A stretch of DNA of 64,000 nucleotides, taken from positions 14,191,061 to 14,255,060 of the forward strand of contig OY754990.1 in the NCBI GenBank assembly GCA_963576475.1. Reading direction: 5' to 3'. This stretch comes from Molanna angustata. Lineage: Eukaryota; Arthropoda; Insecta; Trichoptera; Molannidae. The notes beneath the pieces were generated by a model. That model ran no database searches and was not told the origin of the DNA. It worked only from the letters and a program-made list of their open reading frames with translations. Within the stretch, counting starts at the first letter, position 1, and each line of letters begins with the position of its first letter. The position numbers and the translations under genes were made by a program. Below are positions 12,416 through 24,080 of this stretch, piece by piece.

Positions 12416-12609
12416 TTATAATATAATATGTGAGCATGCTTGTGAACCTTTATGCGATGTACCCAATTATTCATAAGCTTAGTTATATTAGAGAGGTTTT
12501 TATCTTACTAGATTCTAGTTAGCTTGGTCATGGCAGTATTAGCCATATGGAATCTCCTCATTATCTCATTTCTACATTCACCTTCATTACTAGGTTTTGA
12601 GCTGAGAGA

Positions 12610-12730
12610 TAGCTATCGGAAAACAACTTGAGCCTGTCATGTGGGTGCGCAGATCGCAAATTCGTGTCTTTTGCTTGATCGGTCTATGTGTAAACCAACC
12701 CCTCAAGAAGTTTGGCAACATCTACATACA
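12610..12730. repeat. dispersed repeat related to 5176-5285
   Basis: GTGCGCAGATCGCAAATTCG, TGTAAACCAACCCCTCAAG and AGTTTGGCAACATC correspond in order to blocks of the 5176-5285 element. Diverged; family unknown. Confidence 0.4.
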
Positions 12731-12789
12731 AACTGACTTACAATTTCAATGACTCGTAGTCCTCTTGTGGGGGTGAGTTGGTTAGCTCT

Positions 12790-13320
12790 ATCAATGATCA
12801 TTTATTTATTTTATTTTATTTATTAAACTTCATGTACAATACTGTGTACAATGGCGGGTTTATTGCCAAAAGGCAATTTCTTCCAACCAACCAAGGCAAC
12901 GTGAGGTCATAAATAGTATATTGGTATGTAGGTACATTAAATTTATAACAAACACGTAACATTATTCAGATTAAATTGACAGAAACAAAGGAAGGAAGGA
13001 AATAGAGGTTGAGGGAGGATGGATATGGGGTGTCAGTTAAGAATTATTAGACAGGTAAAACACCTTTAGTTTCTTTTTAAAAAGTTGAATCGATTGAGGA
13101 GTCGTAATATCATTACTTAAGGTGTTCCATAGTCTTGATTGTAGTTCAAAAGAGGAACTGAGAAATTCAGTAGAATGAATGGGAATAGCTAGTGTGGTAC
13201 GTTCAGCAGATCGAAGAGGCAGACCGTGATTTGACAAGAAAATAACCTTATTCTTGAGATATTGTGGTGAATTAGTGTTGTTAATTAAATTATACAGTAT
13301 AGAGAAAGTAAATTAATATT
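12790..13320 (-). mobile_element. LINE 3' end (CR1/Jockey-like) with RT C-terminus
   Basis: The minus-strand reading at 13237-13037 encodes a 66-aa C-terminus with 'SFELQSRLWNTLSNDI' and 'SIQLFKKKLKVFYLS', the usual end of CR1/Jockey-type LINE polyproteins. It is followed by a 3' UTR with GGAAGAAATTGCCTTTTGGC, AATAAACCCGCCATTGTAC and an (AATA)n-like tail at 12790-12840. 5'-truncated, with no RT core. The same tail motif is embedded in the 160-bp array. Confidence 0.8.
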
Positions 13321-13880
13321 ACGACGTTGACGTATCTTAGGCCAGCGAAGAAGATTTCGGTTAGTGGAAACATGATCAAATTTTCCAATATAATAAAACT
13401 CTTTTATTATGCAAAATAATTCACATAATGTGGCGGACTTATTATTACCTTTGGCTTGAAATAAACTCGCGACAATCCATGTATGTGAATATTATTTTCA
13501 TCGACGTTGATTGTCATTTTTTTTGCACTATTGTGCCGAGAGCCGAGACCACGAGTCTAGAGGAGCTTCTAAAGCTACTCTTCGTGCCATGCATTCTTTG
13601 TCATTCTTACTAGCCTTCTGTGAAGGGGCCGTTTTCAGTCCCCATATGTGGAGCGGGTGGAGGTGGACGTAACTAGCTACCTTCGATTTTAATTGGTTGA
13701 TTTTCAACCTAACAAGCTCACTCTCTCTTTCGACCATTCTTATTAATTCTCCAAGTTCGCTTTTGGTTTATTCATTTCAAAAAGCAAGAACATGATTAGG
13801 TATATGAAAATTTTAAAGAATATATTATGACCAAAAGAAATAAAATACATTATAAATACATCTTATGGGAAGTTATCTAA
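13321..13880. other. spacer with no recognised gene
   Basis: It contains 'ACATAATGTGGCGGACTTATTA' near 13423, a fragment of the LINE-tail motif. Short opposing frames of 61-69 codons around 13428-13737 are not supported by homology. Confidence 0.35.
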
Positions 13881-13899
13881 TTTCATCTCTTTGAAACCG

Positions 13900-14290
13900 T
13901 ATTAGATACATAATAGGTATATGGTTGATATCACGTTAATAAACATCGATATTTCGCTTATTAAAATGTCGGTGAAATAAAATTTATTTTCAAGTTTATA
14001 ATATATTAAATATACCACAATACATTCAAGAAATGTGTCAGATAAAAAAAGCTTCCTGGGAGGCACCTGTCGCTGGTAACCCCCACATTGCGGGTTATAT
14101 GCCGTGAAAAAAATATTTTTTAGGTATCTGGAGAATTTAAAGATACATAATATGTAGGTATATGGCTGATATCACATTAATAAACATCGATATTTCGCTT
14201 ATTAAAATGTCGGTGAAATAAAATTTATTTTCAAGTTTATATTGTTATTGACATTGTCTGATTTCATAATCTCTTTGAAATCGTATTAGA
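13900..14290. repeat. diverged direct repeat of ~95 bp
   Basis: A block with AAACATCGATATTTCGCTTA and GTCGGTGAAATAAAATTTAT occurs at about 13909-14000 and 14149-14240. A second short block (TTTCAT..TCTCTTTGAAA.CGTATTAGA) flanks it at 13878 and 14260, so the arrangement is a broken tandem repeat. Confidence 0.75.
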
Positions 14291-14465
14291 AATGTTCTGT
14301 TTTGTCTATGTGTTGTATTATCACCGTTCTTATTTGTCATTGTACTGATTTGTCAATATGTTGTTTTGACTGTGTGTTGAATTGTCGCTGTTCTGTTATG
14401 TCGTTTTCTGTTTTGACGTGTAACGAATTGTCGTGTTCTGATTTGACTTTAACGATTTGTCACAG
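14287..14465. repeat. degenerate TGTC/TTCTG-rich short repeat
   Basis: Repeated GTTCTG..TTGTC motifs with spacing of roughly 15-25 bp. No coding evidence. Confidence 0.5.
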
Positions 14466-14624
14466 AACCTACAGTATATATATCTTTATTCTATGGTTTC
14501 CAGACGGTGGTGTTGACCATAGAACACACTAACTAAAGAACACAAGCCACCATACATACTTTGTACGCCAATACACATTACTGTCATCTATACTTGCGGT
14601 GTAAAAGCTTTGGGAAGGTTGGAC

Positions 14625-14820
14625 CAGCGCCCTCTGGATTTGCAGTTTTTGCAGTTATATCATGCCGTAATGTATGAGAGAATATTTTCCAATATGGCCG
14701 ACGTATCAGTCGGGGGTTTACGCAGCGCCCTCTGGATTTGCAGTTTTTGCAGTTATATCATGCCGTAATGTATGAGAGAATATTTTCCAATATGGCCGAC
14801 GTATCAGTCGGGGGTTTACG
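14625..14820 (+). repeat. perfect 98-bp tandem duplication upstream of the THAP gene
   Basis: CAGCGCCCTCTGGATTTGCA through GTATCAGTCGGGGGTTTACG is present twice with no difference seen (14625-14722, 14723-14820). It lies just upstream of the presumed first THAP exon, so it may be promoter-proximal. A diverged reverse-complement relative is at 24435-24540, so it is also part of a dispersed repeat. Confidence 0.9.
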
Positions 14821-14848
14821 CGTCTTGGCGTCTGTTTTTGCATAGAAA

Positions 14849-14853
14849 TCAGT
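14849..14853 (+). promoter_or_regulatory. possible initiator for the THAP gene
   Basis: TCAGT, the arthropod Inr pentamer, lies about 60 bp before a good splice donor (GTAAGTAC at 14910). There is no TATA box at the right distance. Weak evidence: the pentamer is common. Confidence 0.2.
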
Positions 14854-14909
14854 ACATATTGATTCGTTTTCGGTTAGTGTTGGTTTGTCGTGCTGTTTTT
14901 TAAATCTCC

Positions 14910-15720
14910 GTAAGTACAAATATAATTGTTTTTATCATTTATTTATTAATATTACACATTATTTAAGCGTTTTCATATTATTTTGTTTGGTTATTTACCA
15001 TAATTTTTGATATATAACGTAAATACATTGAAATGTAATGTCAGAAACATTTTCATGGTTATGAAATATTTTATCGATACAATATTGTCATTAAAATTGT
15101 AATCTAATGTTTTGAAGTGATTAAACACAAATTTATTATGATATAGTGCATATTATTTAAGAAAAATATATATAGGTATATTTCGAAATATGATCACACT
15201 AATGCGACTAAAATGTGACACGGCGATCGTATTTGTTCACAATCATATTATTGGGTTGATTAATATTTTCATTATTGAATTATTTGTTTTTGTCATAGAA
15301 TTATAATGTGTTTTTGTATGTTTATGTTTAAATTTAGTTTTTGATTGTATAACGAACTAATATACATGAATAGTATTTCGATGCGTTTATTTTTCAAAAT
15401 TTATCCCAAACCACCTTAAATGTTTTATGGAAAACAAATTTGAGTCCATCTATTATAATGTAGACAATTTTGAGGGCATTTCTGATTTCAAATAAATATC
15501 TTTATTTTAGAAAATATATTTAAAACCGTGGCTAGGTTTGGATTGTGATTTATATTTTTTTGTATCGAGATCCTTTCTTCAGATATTTTATGTTACTGTC
15601 ATGACAACCGGTATAATATAGGTATTCTAAAATTGATAAATTTCTTATTTACCCGCTCCTTATAGTTACAATATAAATTTCTGTTGATTTTGTCAATTAA
15701 ATCAATTAAATGTTTTACAG
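14910..15720 (+). other. presumed first intron of the THAP gene
   Basis: Begins GTAAGTAC and ends TGTTTTACAG. Its content is AT-rich and holds no recognised gene or element. The first exon would be untranslated. Confidence 0.45.
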
Positions 15721-15724
15721 AAAT

Positions 15725-18583
15725 ATGCAGGGCTGTCGTGCTCCTGGATGCCAGTCCAATTACAATAAGAAGTATACAAATTGCTTTTCTTTTCCTAAAA
15801 CTGATGCATTAAGAAGGCAATGGATTCAAAGCATACCAAGAGCCAACCTAACTGCTTCTCCATATACAAGTGTGTGTATAAAGCATTTTCGCGATGAAGA
15901 CATAGTTAAGGAAGATACATTTAATTGCACAGATGGTAAGTGATTTTTCTGTAAGTGACTGACGTATGCAAGTCCGTTTGGGGTCGAGTTATGGAACGCT
16001 TTGGAGAAGCTCAAATTGTCGCCCTTGACATCTCTAAAGCTTTCGACCGGGTTTGGCACCGAGGTCTCTTAATGAAACTCCCTTCTTATGGACTACCCCA
16101 GTCTCTGTGTACTTGGATTGCGAATTTTTTAAAAGATCACGAAGTCATAACTGTAGTGGACGGTTGCTCTTCTTCTCCCCATTCCATTAATGCGGGAGTC
16201 CCTCAAGGGTCCATTCTATCTCCAACCCTATTCCTCCTACATATCAATGACTTGCTCTTACGCGCCCCCATCCACTGTTACGCTGATGACAGCACAGTCC
16301 ATGACAATTTCTCTTTTGACAAACCTCCTAAACAGAGTGAAATATCAGAAGCCCGGAAAGACCTTCATCAAAAAATAAATAGCTACCCCCACTCAATCAA
16401 TACCTGGGGTGAAAGTAATCTTGTTTCATTTAACGTCTCAAAAACCCAAGCCTGTCTAATTTCTGCGAAGAGAAACCCCAATGAATTGCAAGTGTCTTTC
16501 AACGGAAGCACCCTACCTAACAGCAGCTCTATCGACCTGCTTGGAGTATCTATAACGAACCAATTACACTACAAGGGCTCCATCGAAGCTAAGGTGAAAC
16601 TCGCCTCCAAAAAATTGAGCGTACTATATAGAGCGCGCAGATATTTTACTAAGACCCAGATCTGTATACTATACAAAGCGCAAATACGCCCAATTATTGA
16701 ATATGGCAGTCACCTCTGGAGTGGCGCCCCCCAATACCTACTGAATACCCTCGACGCTGTCCAAAGGCGTGCTATACGTCTGATTGATGATCCATCACTG
16801 ACTGATGGATTGTAATCACTAGAACACAGACGCAGAGTCGGTATTTTAAGTTTATTCTATAGATACTACCACGGGAATTGCTCAGAAGAACTTGCATCTT
16901 TGGTCCCTCCTCCACCCACTCGCAACAGAGTCACTCGCTTCACTCAATCGCAGCATCCATTCACAGTGGACCTTCAACATATACGAACAAGTCGCTTCTC
17001 AAACTCCTTTATTAATACAGCAGCCCGACTGTGGAACGATCTTCCGAATTCTGTGTTTCCATCTTCGTACAACCCGGGTCTTTTTAAAATCCGAATTAAT
17101 AAACTCTTTTCTTGATTGCAAACCCCTCCCAACGCTACGTAGTGCGCTTCTTCGGAAGAGTAAAATGGACCCAAATCCCAATAGCTGGCGTCCCCTACGA
17201 AGACATGTTAAAAAAAAAAGTGAGACCTGGACATGGCAGAAGTCGTACGAAACCAGAATAAATGCAGTTGAAATGAGATCGCTTAGAAGAATTTGTAACA
17301 GAATGATGTATGACAGAGTTCGAAATGAAGATACAAGGAAAGAATGTAAGATGAAGAAAGATGTAATTAACAGAATTAAAGTTAACACATTGAGATGGTT
17401 TGGCTACTTGGGGAGAATGAATGAAGAACGCCTAATGAAAATATATAAAGCTGACAGGAATGGAATAAGAGGTCGAGGGCGCCCAAGAAAAGTATGGCAC
17501 GACCATGTAAACAATATTCTGAAAGATGGAAATATAAGAAGCGTGAACAACAGATGAACGTGTATAAGACAATGTATGAATGTTGATGAGGCGATGAATG
17601 TGTGTCAAGATAGAAAAATGTGGCGTTCGGTTCTCTCTGCCTACCCCGTGAGGGACATGGCGTGCTGGTATGTATGTATAGATATCTGACTCCTGAGATA
17701 CGAAGATAAATATTATTAGTCTCCAGAATGTAGCAACTTACTTGTTATTGGATGCATGTTAGATAATATTTAACATAGTACCTAGTTGCCCGAAAAGCAA
17801 TACACAAGAATATACCAAAACGTACAAAATAAGTTTGGAATGAAAATTAACGTTAACAAATCTTTTCATACGGCTATGAAAAGTCAAATCACATACTTCA
17901 AAAAAGAAACCAGCATGGCTACCCATGAAGTTGATTTTAAGATCAGATTCAGACTTGATGAATGACATTTTCATACTAAACTTTGATCTTAATAAAATAT
18001 CTTTGATTTATGATATTTATAGTCTCACAAATTTAGACAGAAAATGCAATTTAAAACTGTGAACCCAAGACCTATCTCTGAGTCAGATATCTTACCGACA
18101 AATAAGAATCATACAAACAAAAAAATATACAAAAAATTATATATAAAGAACTCTACAATAAGTGCGTTCAAGTTTAGACATTTATTATGTTCCATCAAAC
18201 TATTATTTATCATTTATCACCATAAATAAATTGACTAATAATTATGTTTCAATGTTTCAGGTCAAATCATTAATGTACATCGAAAAAGATTGAGGTTGAA
18301 AAAAGATGCTGTACCATCAGTGTTCTCCAATCTACCAGAATATTTATCAAAGAAATTGCCACCTCGTCGTAAGGAACCATCAAAAAGAAAAACGGATTTC
18401 GTAGTCCGAACCAACAAACAAAATGAAGCTTGGGATCAATCCGATAAAATCACCAAGATTTTCAACATTTCAAACCAACCTTTGAATTTTAATATTAGTA
18501 ACTGGAATTTAAAATCAAAAATAATTTTATACAGTGTTAAATTTTGTCCTTTTGCTCTTGTAACATTTTTAATTATTATGTGA
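15725..18583 (+). CDS. THAP-domain protein, coding exons 15725-15935 and 18261-18583
   Basis: The first coding exon encodes a THAP zinc finger of C2CH type: CRAPGCQSNY (two Cys), FPKTDALRRQWIQSI (conserved Trp) and SVCIKHFRDEDI (Cys and His). It ends at donor G|GTAAGTG; the second exon opens after TTTCAG at 18260 and joins in phase 1, giving a Gly codon followed by QIINVHRKRLRLKKDAVPSV, where AVPS is the conserved end of the domain. The ATG at 15725 lies just after acceptor TTTTACAG. About 178 aa in total. THAP domains bind DNA, in transcription factors and P-element-type transposases. No transposase core follows; the tail is basic then hydrophobic, so it may be a truncated gene or have further isoforms. 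AATAAA near 18680 is a possible poly-A signal. Confidence 0.78.
15955..17219 (+). pseudogene. 5'-truncated LINE with RT domain in the THAP intron
   Basis: It encodes RT blocks ALDISKAFDRVWH, GVPQGSILSPTLF and the catalytic HCYADDSTV, then the thumb and the LINE C-terminus RLWNDLPNSV. One in-frame stop at 16813-16815 splits the frame; coding resumes to INKLFS at about 17115. A short A-run at 17210-17219 closes it. The RT motifs suit a CR1/Jockey-type LINE. It is in the same orientation as the THAP gene and starts about 20 bp after the splice donor. Confidence 0.85.
17220..17680 (+). pseudogene. second LINE 3' end (RT C-terminus and tail)
   Basis: Reads 'YETRINAVEMRSLRRICN', 'RIKVNTLRWFGYLGRMNE', 'GRGRPRKVWHDHVNNIL' then, after a stop and frameshift, a segment homologous to CMRRHMDVNEARNVCQ..W.S.LSAYP. 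Its family mates lie at 8619, 21815 and 60872. It sits head-to-tail behind the preceding LINE's poly-A, so it may be an earlier insertion that received it. Confidence 0.8.
17681..17801 (+). mobile_element. SINE fragment
   Basis: GATATCTGACTCCTGAGATACG, AGTCTCCAGAATGTAGCAAC and CATAGTACCTAGTTGCCCGA match the SINE at 36459; the A and B boxes are lost. A second remnant is at 18015-18095, partly in reverse orientation. Confidence 0.65.
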
Positions 18584-18769
18584 ATCATTTGAAATTAAGA
18601 TATATTTTAAAGATACCGAACTAAGTATAAAAAAAATTAAAAAGGTTTGAATTTTTTTAATAAACATGTTTTCATAGAAAATAAAGTTAATCACGTCACG
18701 GTTTTTGAGGATTGAAGAAAAAAAACACATTTCTATATGTTACGTTGTTCTTGCAAAAAGGCGATATAT

Positions 18770-19480
18770 AAAAGTGGATGTTGGTATATTTGTTTCTTTG
18801 TATGTGATCGATGGACTCCTAAACCGCACATCCGACTGCGATGAAACTTTGGGGATTTGTTCAGCGCGCACCGGAGAAGGATTTTGCATTAAAATTTATT
18901 TAAGTATTTGTTCGACTTGTCACTAAAAATTTTTGAAAAATGAAACTATGAGGATTTGAAAATTATGCTACCAGGGTAACATAAGTCGGTCCAAATTTTT
19001 TTTTTAAATGATCTATTTGATATTGCAATGAAACATTGGGGATTCGTTCAGTCCATACCCAAGAATGTTTTTGAATTTAAATGTATTTTTTTTTAATATT
19101 ACACATAACGCATTATTACAGGAAAATATTTATTAGACGGAAGTGACTGAGGAGGGACTGAAGTGATTGAGGAGACAGAAGTGACTGAGGAGAGACTTAA
19201 ATGACTGAGGAAGGACTTAAATGACTGAAGAGAGAATAGGGACTAAAGTGACTAAGGAGGGTCTGAAGTGATTGAGGAGGGATTGAAGTGAATGAGGAGT
19301 GATGGAAGAGGGACTGAGGAAGGAATGAAGTGACTGAGGAGGGACGGAAGTGTCTGAAGTTATGGAAGGGACAGAATAATAATGAGAGATTCTAGGTTAT
19401 AATCTTAAAAAATAAAACATACGGATCAACCATTTTTATCTATACACAGGCAAGACAACGTCTGCTCGGTTTTCCTAGTA
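18770..19480 (+). mobile_element. possible non-autonomous Helitron-like element
   Basis: GTATGTGATCGATGGACTCC and GATGAAACTTTGGGGATTTG (repeated at 19030), followed by GACAACGTCTGCTCGGTTTTCCTAG at the right, recall insect Helitron-like termini ending CTAG. The 5' end is not defined and no protein is encoded. A purine-rich minisatellite lies inside. Confidence 0.35.
19135..19375 (+). repeat. purine-rich degenerate minisatellite
   Basis: About ten units of roughly 20 bp around GAGGGACTGAAGTGACTGAG with variable spacing; strongly strand-asymmetric (G/A on plus). Confidence 0.85.
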
Positions 19481-19710
19481 AACATAGAGTCAGAGGTTTG
19501 CGGGTAGACTTGTGTGGGAGAAGAAGTATATTTTTTAAATAAATAGTAATTTGGCAATAATATCACCACATGTCGTTACAGGGTGAAAGAAAGAGTAAAT
19601 GTATTATTATAAAAATATACGCTTCCCCTAAATGTGGAATTTTTGATATTATCTTTTATGTAATTTGTTAATGAGAGAATTTGTAGAGTGTCAATGGTCT
19701 GGATGTGTAT

Positions 19711-20653
19711 GGCCCAGTATTTCAGTCGGCCCTTAGGAGTTTAACTCAAGTTTAACAAAAATATTGCGTATTTCAGTACCTAATCTTCCCTTAAATACGT
19801 CACTAAACGACAAATATTTAACTCAACGTTTCTGGCGGATCGCGTGTCTTAATCTTGAGTTAAGTATTGTTTCTAGTCTTTTTCGCCAGGTGGCGTACTA
19901 ATCGCCGCACGCTTTAATGTTTTATTTCATTTTATACTACAAATAACTATGCATAATAATTATAATCATGATTTATTTTTGTTGTTAAAATAAAAGACTT
20001 GATATAGAAGTGGTTCATGTATTTAATATTTATTTTCTTTTTTACATAATTATAATGTATTGCCTGACAACAAACCAAATAAACTGTCAGCCATAATGAA
20101 ACGTCAGGCACGCAACTTTATTTTTGCGATGTTTTTTCATCCCACTTTTTAAATTGATCCATCCTGTTTCTATATACATAATGTGTATTCTTAAATTTTC
20201 TACATAAGACACTATTTTACCATTATCACTTAGTTCCATATCCATCTGTAAAATGTACATACATTTTGCATTGAAGAACTACGTACGTAGTACATATTCA
20301 ATGACATTTTTTCACTACAATGTTTGATTTTAATTAAAAAAAACATCGATCAGTATAAAAAATTGAAAAAGTAACATGCTGTGTAATGAAACAAATAAAA
20401 TAATGTGTTGTTATAATAATAAAATAATATTTAGTCACAGCTTCGCGTCACGTATCATTTAAGGTTATTACAATTTTGACAGATGCGTTATAGACAATAA
20501 CCATAGAAAAACGTAAAATATATCTATAGTTGAAGATTACGTAACTGACGTTTCATTTTGCACTGAAATACGCGAATGAAATTTAATCTTCCCTAAACTT
20601 TTAACTTGGATTACCAAATCCAACGATTTAAGGGCCAACTGAAATCTCGGGCC
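19711..20653. mobile_element. 943-bp non-autonomous DNA transposon with TIRs
   Basis: The left end GGCCCAGTATTTCAGTCGGC and the complement of the right end GGCCCGAGATTTCAGTTGGC match over about 25 bp, continuing CCTTA. Subterminal GTTTAACTC/TTGAGTTAA motifs recur. Flanking TAT (19708-19710 and 20654-20656) could be a 3-bp target duplication. No transposase ORF. The superfamily is unsure; PIF/Harbinger would fit a 3-bp duplication. Confidence 0.65.
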
Positions 20654-20656
20654 TAT

Positions 20657-21814
20657 GTGTACCCTTCCATTGTCTCTGTCTTAAATATATATAATATTTA
20701 ATTTTTTTATATACCTTTTATCATTGTTGTCAAACCTCTTTATGTAAAATGTCATGTATATTATAAATAAGTAAAATGATTATATTATGTACGAGTATTT
20801 TCATCAGTCATTCTTTTTTCCTAGACAGAAGTGTAAATTTTAATAATTGCTGTATTTTTGTATGTTGATAATTGACTACCTACTGAATGGTTCCTTACAG
20901 TTTCGATAAAATTTATAAAAGAAGGTATTTATATGTGTGAATGTATGCATGATTGATTAGTTGAATATTTTTTCAATGAAAAAGTAATTATATATAATGA
21001 AAGATATCCATGTATAAAGTTGTATTTAGTTTGATACACCTCAACAAAGAAGTGAGTTATGCAGTAAATCTAGACATCTAATTAAGGCCCCTAAGTCAAA
21101 TTGTAAACGCTGTTCGTTATCGCCAAGCACTTGGAGATAACGTTTACAATTTAACTTAGGAGCCTGGACCTCAAGGTGTATTGATTTCTTCAATACACCA
21201 TCTAGAATATTCAGCATCTTTGTAAAGGTGTATCTGACTTTTCGTTCAGCACAGGATATCTTGATCTTCTGATATATTTGTTCAATTGAAAACTTGAGTA
21301 AAGTAAGAAATATAAAATGCTAATCTATTGAAGAATAATGTGAATGAATATATTTGGAAAGAGAAATGTTTGTATAGATAACAATAACTTTTGTGTTTTC
21401 CAAAATAATATGTATGAAGGATCTGAATCTAAATAAATAAGGCCATGTATGTAAAATTTATGTGTGTGGAATAATCTGTATTTTAGTTATGTAAAATGTT
21501 TTAATTGATGAACATAATATTTACAATAATGAATTTTTGGGTTACCAAATGTAGAATTTAATTTCTGAATTAGCTTGGAGAACACATGATACTATGAACA
21601 TGTTTAATATTTGCAACAATAGTAACTACCTATGTATTTATTTCAAAAACTAAAAACACATCAATTGTTCAAACTTATTGTTGATAAGAATGTATACAAT
21701 CTTAAAATGGGCATAACATAAACAGACTGTTTAAATCATAACTGGAAATTTGAAATGTATACTATTAGTAGTGCCTTCTGTCTAAACAAAAATAATGAAT
21801 ATTTCATAGAGCTG
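20657..21814. other. AT-rich spacer with a hairpin
   Basis: No gene. One strong inverted repeat at 21086-21165, around which GATACACC/GGTGTAT motifs recur (21035, 21175, 21200, 22025). Confidence 0.35.
21086..21165. repeat. inverted repeat, ~35-bp arms
   Basis: CCTAAGTCAAATTGTAAACG...GTTATCGCCAAG pairs with CTTGGAGATAACGTTTACAATTTAACTTAGG; a 6-base bulge lies in the left arm. Confidence 0.75.
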
Positions 21815-21935
21815 TATAATGACCATGTAAACAAAATTCTCAAAGGAAAGGATAAATCTTAATATGTTTAAATAACAGACGAATGAATGTGTGTGAGGCA
21901 ATGAATGTATGGTGCTCGCTTCTCTCTACATTTTT
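21815..21935 (+). mobile_element. decayed LINE tail fragment
   Basis: ATGACCATGTAAACAAAATTCT, ACAGACGAATGAATGTGTG and GCTCGCTTCTCTCTACA match the 17505-17645 LINE tail with several indels. Confidence 0.6.
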
Positions 21936-22587
21936 TTTATATCTCATAACATGATTTCCACCTTGTTCACTGTGGCTCGGAATAAGAATATTGTTCTTTT
22001 ATTGTATCGCTAAGTTCGCCTCAATACACCATCCCTTTTCCTATTCCTGTATCATGTATTTTAAATTCCTCAATAGAATTTGAAGAAATCATTTACTCAT
22101 ATTTCTATACGTACACAATGATATGTACATGAAATTGAAGTGTATGATAAACAAGAATGAATGTTTCAACTGGATACATATTTTTTAAATTCAATATCAG
22201 ACATCAGTTTTCTTTGCCAGTTCTTCCTGGTAGATGTATTAGAACTGGCGGATATTATCTTGTTTATTTTTAATAAAGAAAGTCAATAACTGGTACCATT
22301 AGTATAGACAACTGCAGTATATTTGTAGTTTTACAGAAAATGCTTCTATGTTATTGACAAATTTTAAACAAATACTTTTGTGTTTTTTTTATATTAAAAC
22401 AACCTTTTTTCCCTAACAGTATTTTGAATATAAACCTTGTAAATATATGAGCTTTCGAAGAAAAGTTTTTTTGTGAAACAGAAGACCTAAGGAGATGGTG
22501 GGTATTTGGAAGTAATTGAGTATACATATTTTTTTAACTTTTTCTATCGACAATACTTAATGGAATTTGATTATAATATATTACAAT
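21936..22587. other. AT-rich spacer
   Basis: No gene or element recognised. Confidence 0.3.
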
Positions 22588-22751
22588 AAAATACAGATTT
22601 ATAATTTTCTTCAACTAAATTTAATTGAATAACTAGTTTCGCTCTAGACGAGCATATTCTGAGTGGTCCACTACTCAGAGAATGCTCGTCTAGAGCAAAA
22701 ATAGTTAGTCAGTAAAATTTAGTAAAAGAAAATTACAAATGTGCATTTTAA
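22588..22751. repeat. 164-bp foldback element
   Basis: Two arms of about 75 bp; the inner 30 bp is nearly perfect (GCTCTAGACGAGCATATTCT against AGAATGCTCGTCTAGAGC). No ORF; likely MITE. Confidence 0.8.
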
Positions 22752-22918
22752 TAGAGTACCTATATATTATGCATCATGTCAAGTATTTTTATATGATCAA
22801 ACAAGCAAAATTTTTAAGACTAGATTATGTTAAAAGACTAGAAAATGCAATTTAAAATTTCTAATAGGGAATATCATTTGTAGTTACATAATTAAGTTTA
22901 TAATTTTATTATTACAAT

Positions 22919-24080
22919 TGGTTCTTTACATAGGTGTTCTAGATTTTTCATATTTAAACAGCTGAACGTTGGTCGTTATAGATAATAAATCATATTCAAA
23001 ACAATTGAAGGAAGCTCAATATCCCTGATAATAATTTATAATATAATATTAACTTTATTAGTATTTTGCTGAAATTAGTCATGTGCCTAGATATTTATTT
23101 GTTTTCAAAATTTTATACAGTTAGTAAACGATAATTGAATTATAAATGTATCAAATATTATTAATGAACATATTAACAATGAATATGAATAGGTAGTTAT
23201 CAATTTACCTAGAATAATTCATAACTCTTTGTATCAAGACTGATAAAAAATATCTTTTAATATAAGCTCTACTTGTTCAGTTTCCATCTTGGAGATTGTT
23301 TGGCAGTAAATCTCTTCCTTCACTCTGTTTGGTCTTCAGCGATGCACACCTGTTCCATATACTCCCAGCGGGAACGCCTTCTGTCAGTCGATCCCTCAAT
23401 TATTCCCTCCAACAAGATGTGTAAGAGATGCTCATGTCACAACGCATGACCATCCAATTTGCATGCCTTTTCAATATGGTGATCAACATGTTGTATTGTG
23501 ACTAGTTAAATTGATTTTGCTGAGGACCTCACCTTTGCATAATGTGTGAAAACCATACAGGTACAGCAAAATACTCCACACTGATTTACTAATTGTTTCC
23601 GGAGTTGCTGGACTCAAAGATCTTTGATTGTTTAAGGCAAGTTTTGCTTGGTGGATGAGATTATCTATTTCACTCTTTGAACGTCCATCTCGTATGTGAT
23701 CCTGTACCCAAGATAGACAAATTGGCATTCTATATTTCACTCTATATTGGCACATCTCTAGACATAAGTATATCAATTATAATTTGAATATGGTTATTAA
23801 CGTTGTTTTGTTCTGCAACCTTATGATGAATATATACTATTTCTTGTACAGAATATCTGTTGGTACAGTAGATAAATTTTAACCGATTGAAAAAAAGAGG
23901 AGGTTATATTATATTGTAGGTATTATTGGTTATTTAGGTGCTCGAGATTTCTTTATATTTAAAATAAATGAACGTACCTAGCTCATTCTGGATGATAATA
24001 TTGAAAACAATTAAAGGAAGCTCGATTTCCCTGATAATTATTTATATAAAATTGACAATTTATTCTGTATTTTGCTCGTG
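22919..24080. repeat. diverged ~155-bp direct repeat flanking a LINE fragment
   Basis: 22919-23075 and 23929-24080 share TTCT..ATATTTAAA, CAATT.AAGGAAGCTC and TCCCTGATAAT.ATTTAT at about three quarters identity. The minus-strand LINE debris at 23280-23776 lies between them. Confidence 0.55.
23280..23776 (-). pseudogene. decayed LINE C-terminal region
   Basis: Minus-strand translation gives 'RDGRSKSEIDNLIHQAKLAL' and 'KSVWSILLY', the layout of the post-RT region (usually ...SVLLYGCETW) of RTE/L1-like insect LINEs. Further downstream, in shifted frames, it reads 'GIIEGSTDRRRSRWEYMEQV'. Multiple stops and frameshifts; no catalytic core. Confidence 0.6.

Noticed and set aside
17759..18229. Short frames in the THAP intron
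   Set aside because: No homology, AT-rich, overlap SINE remnants.
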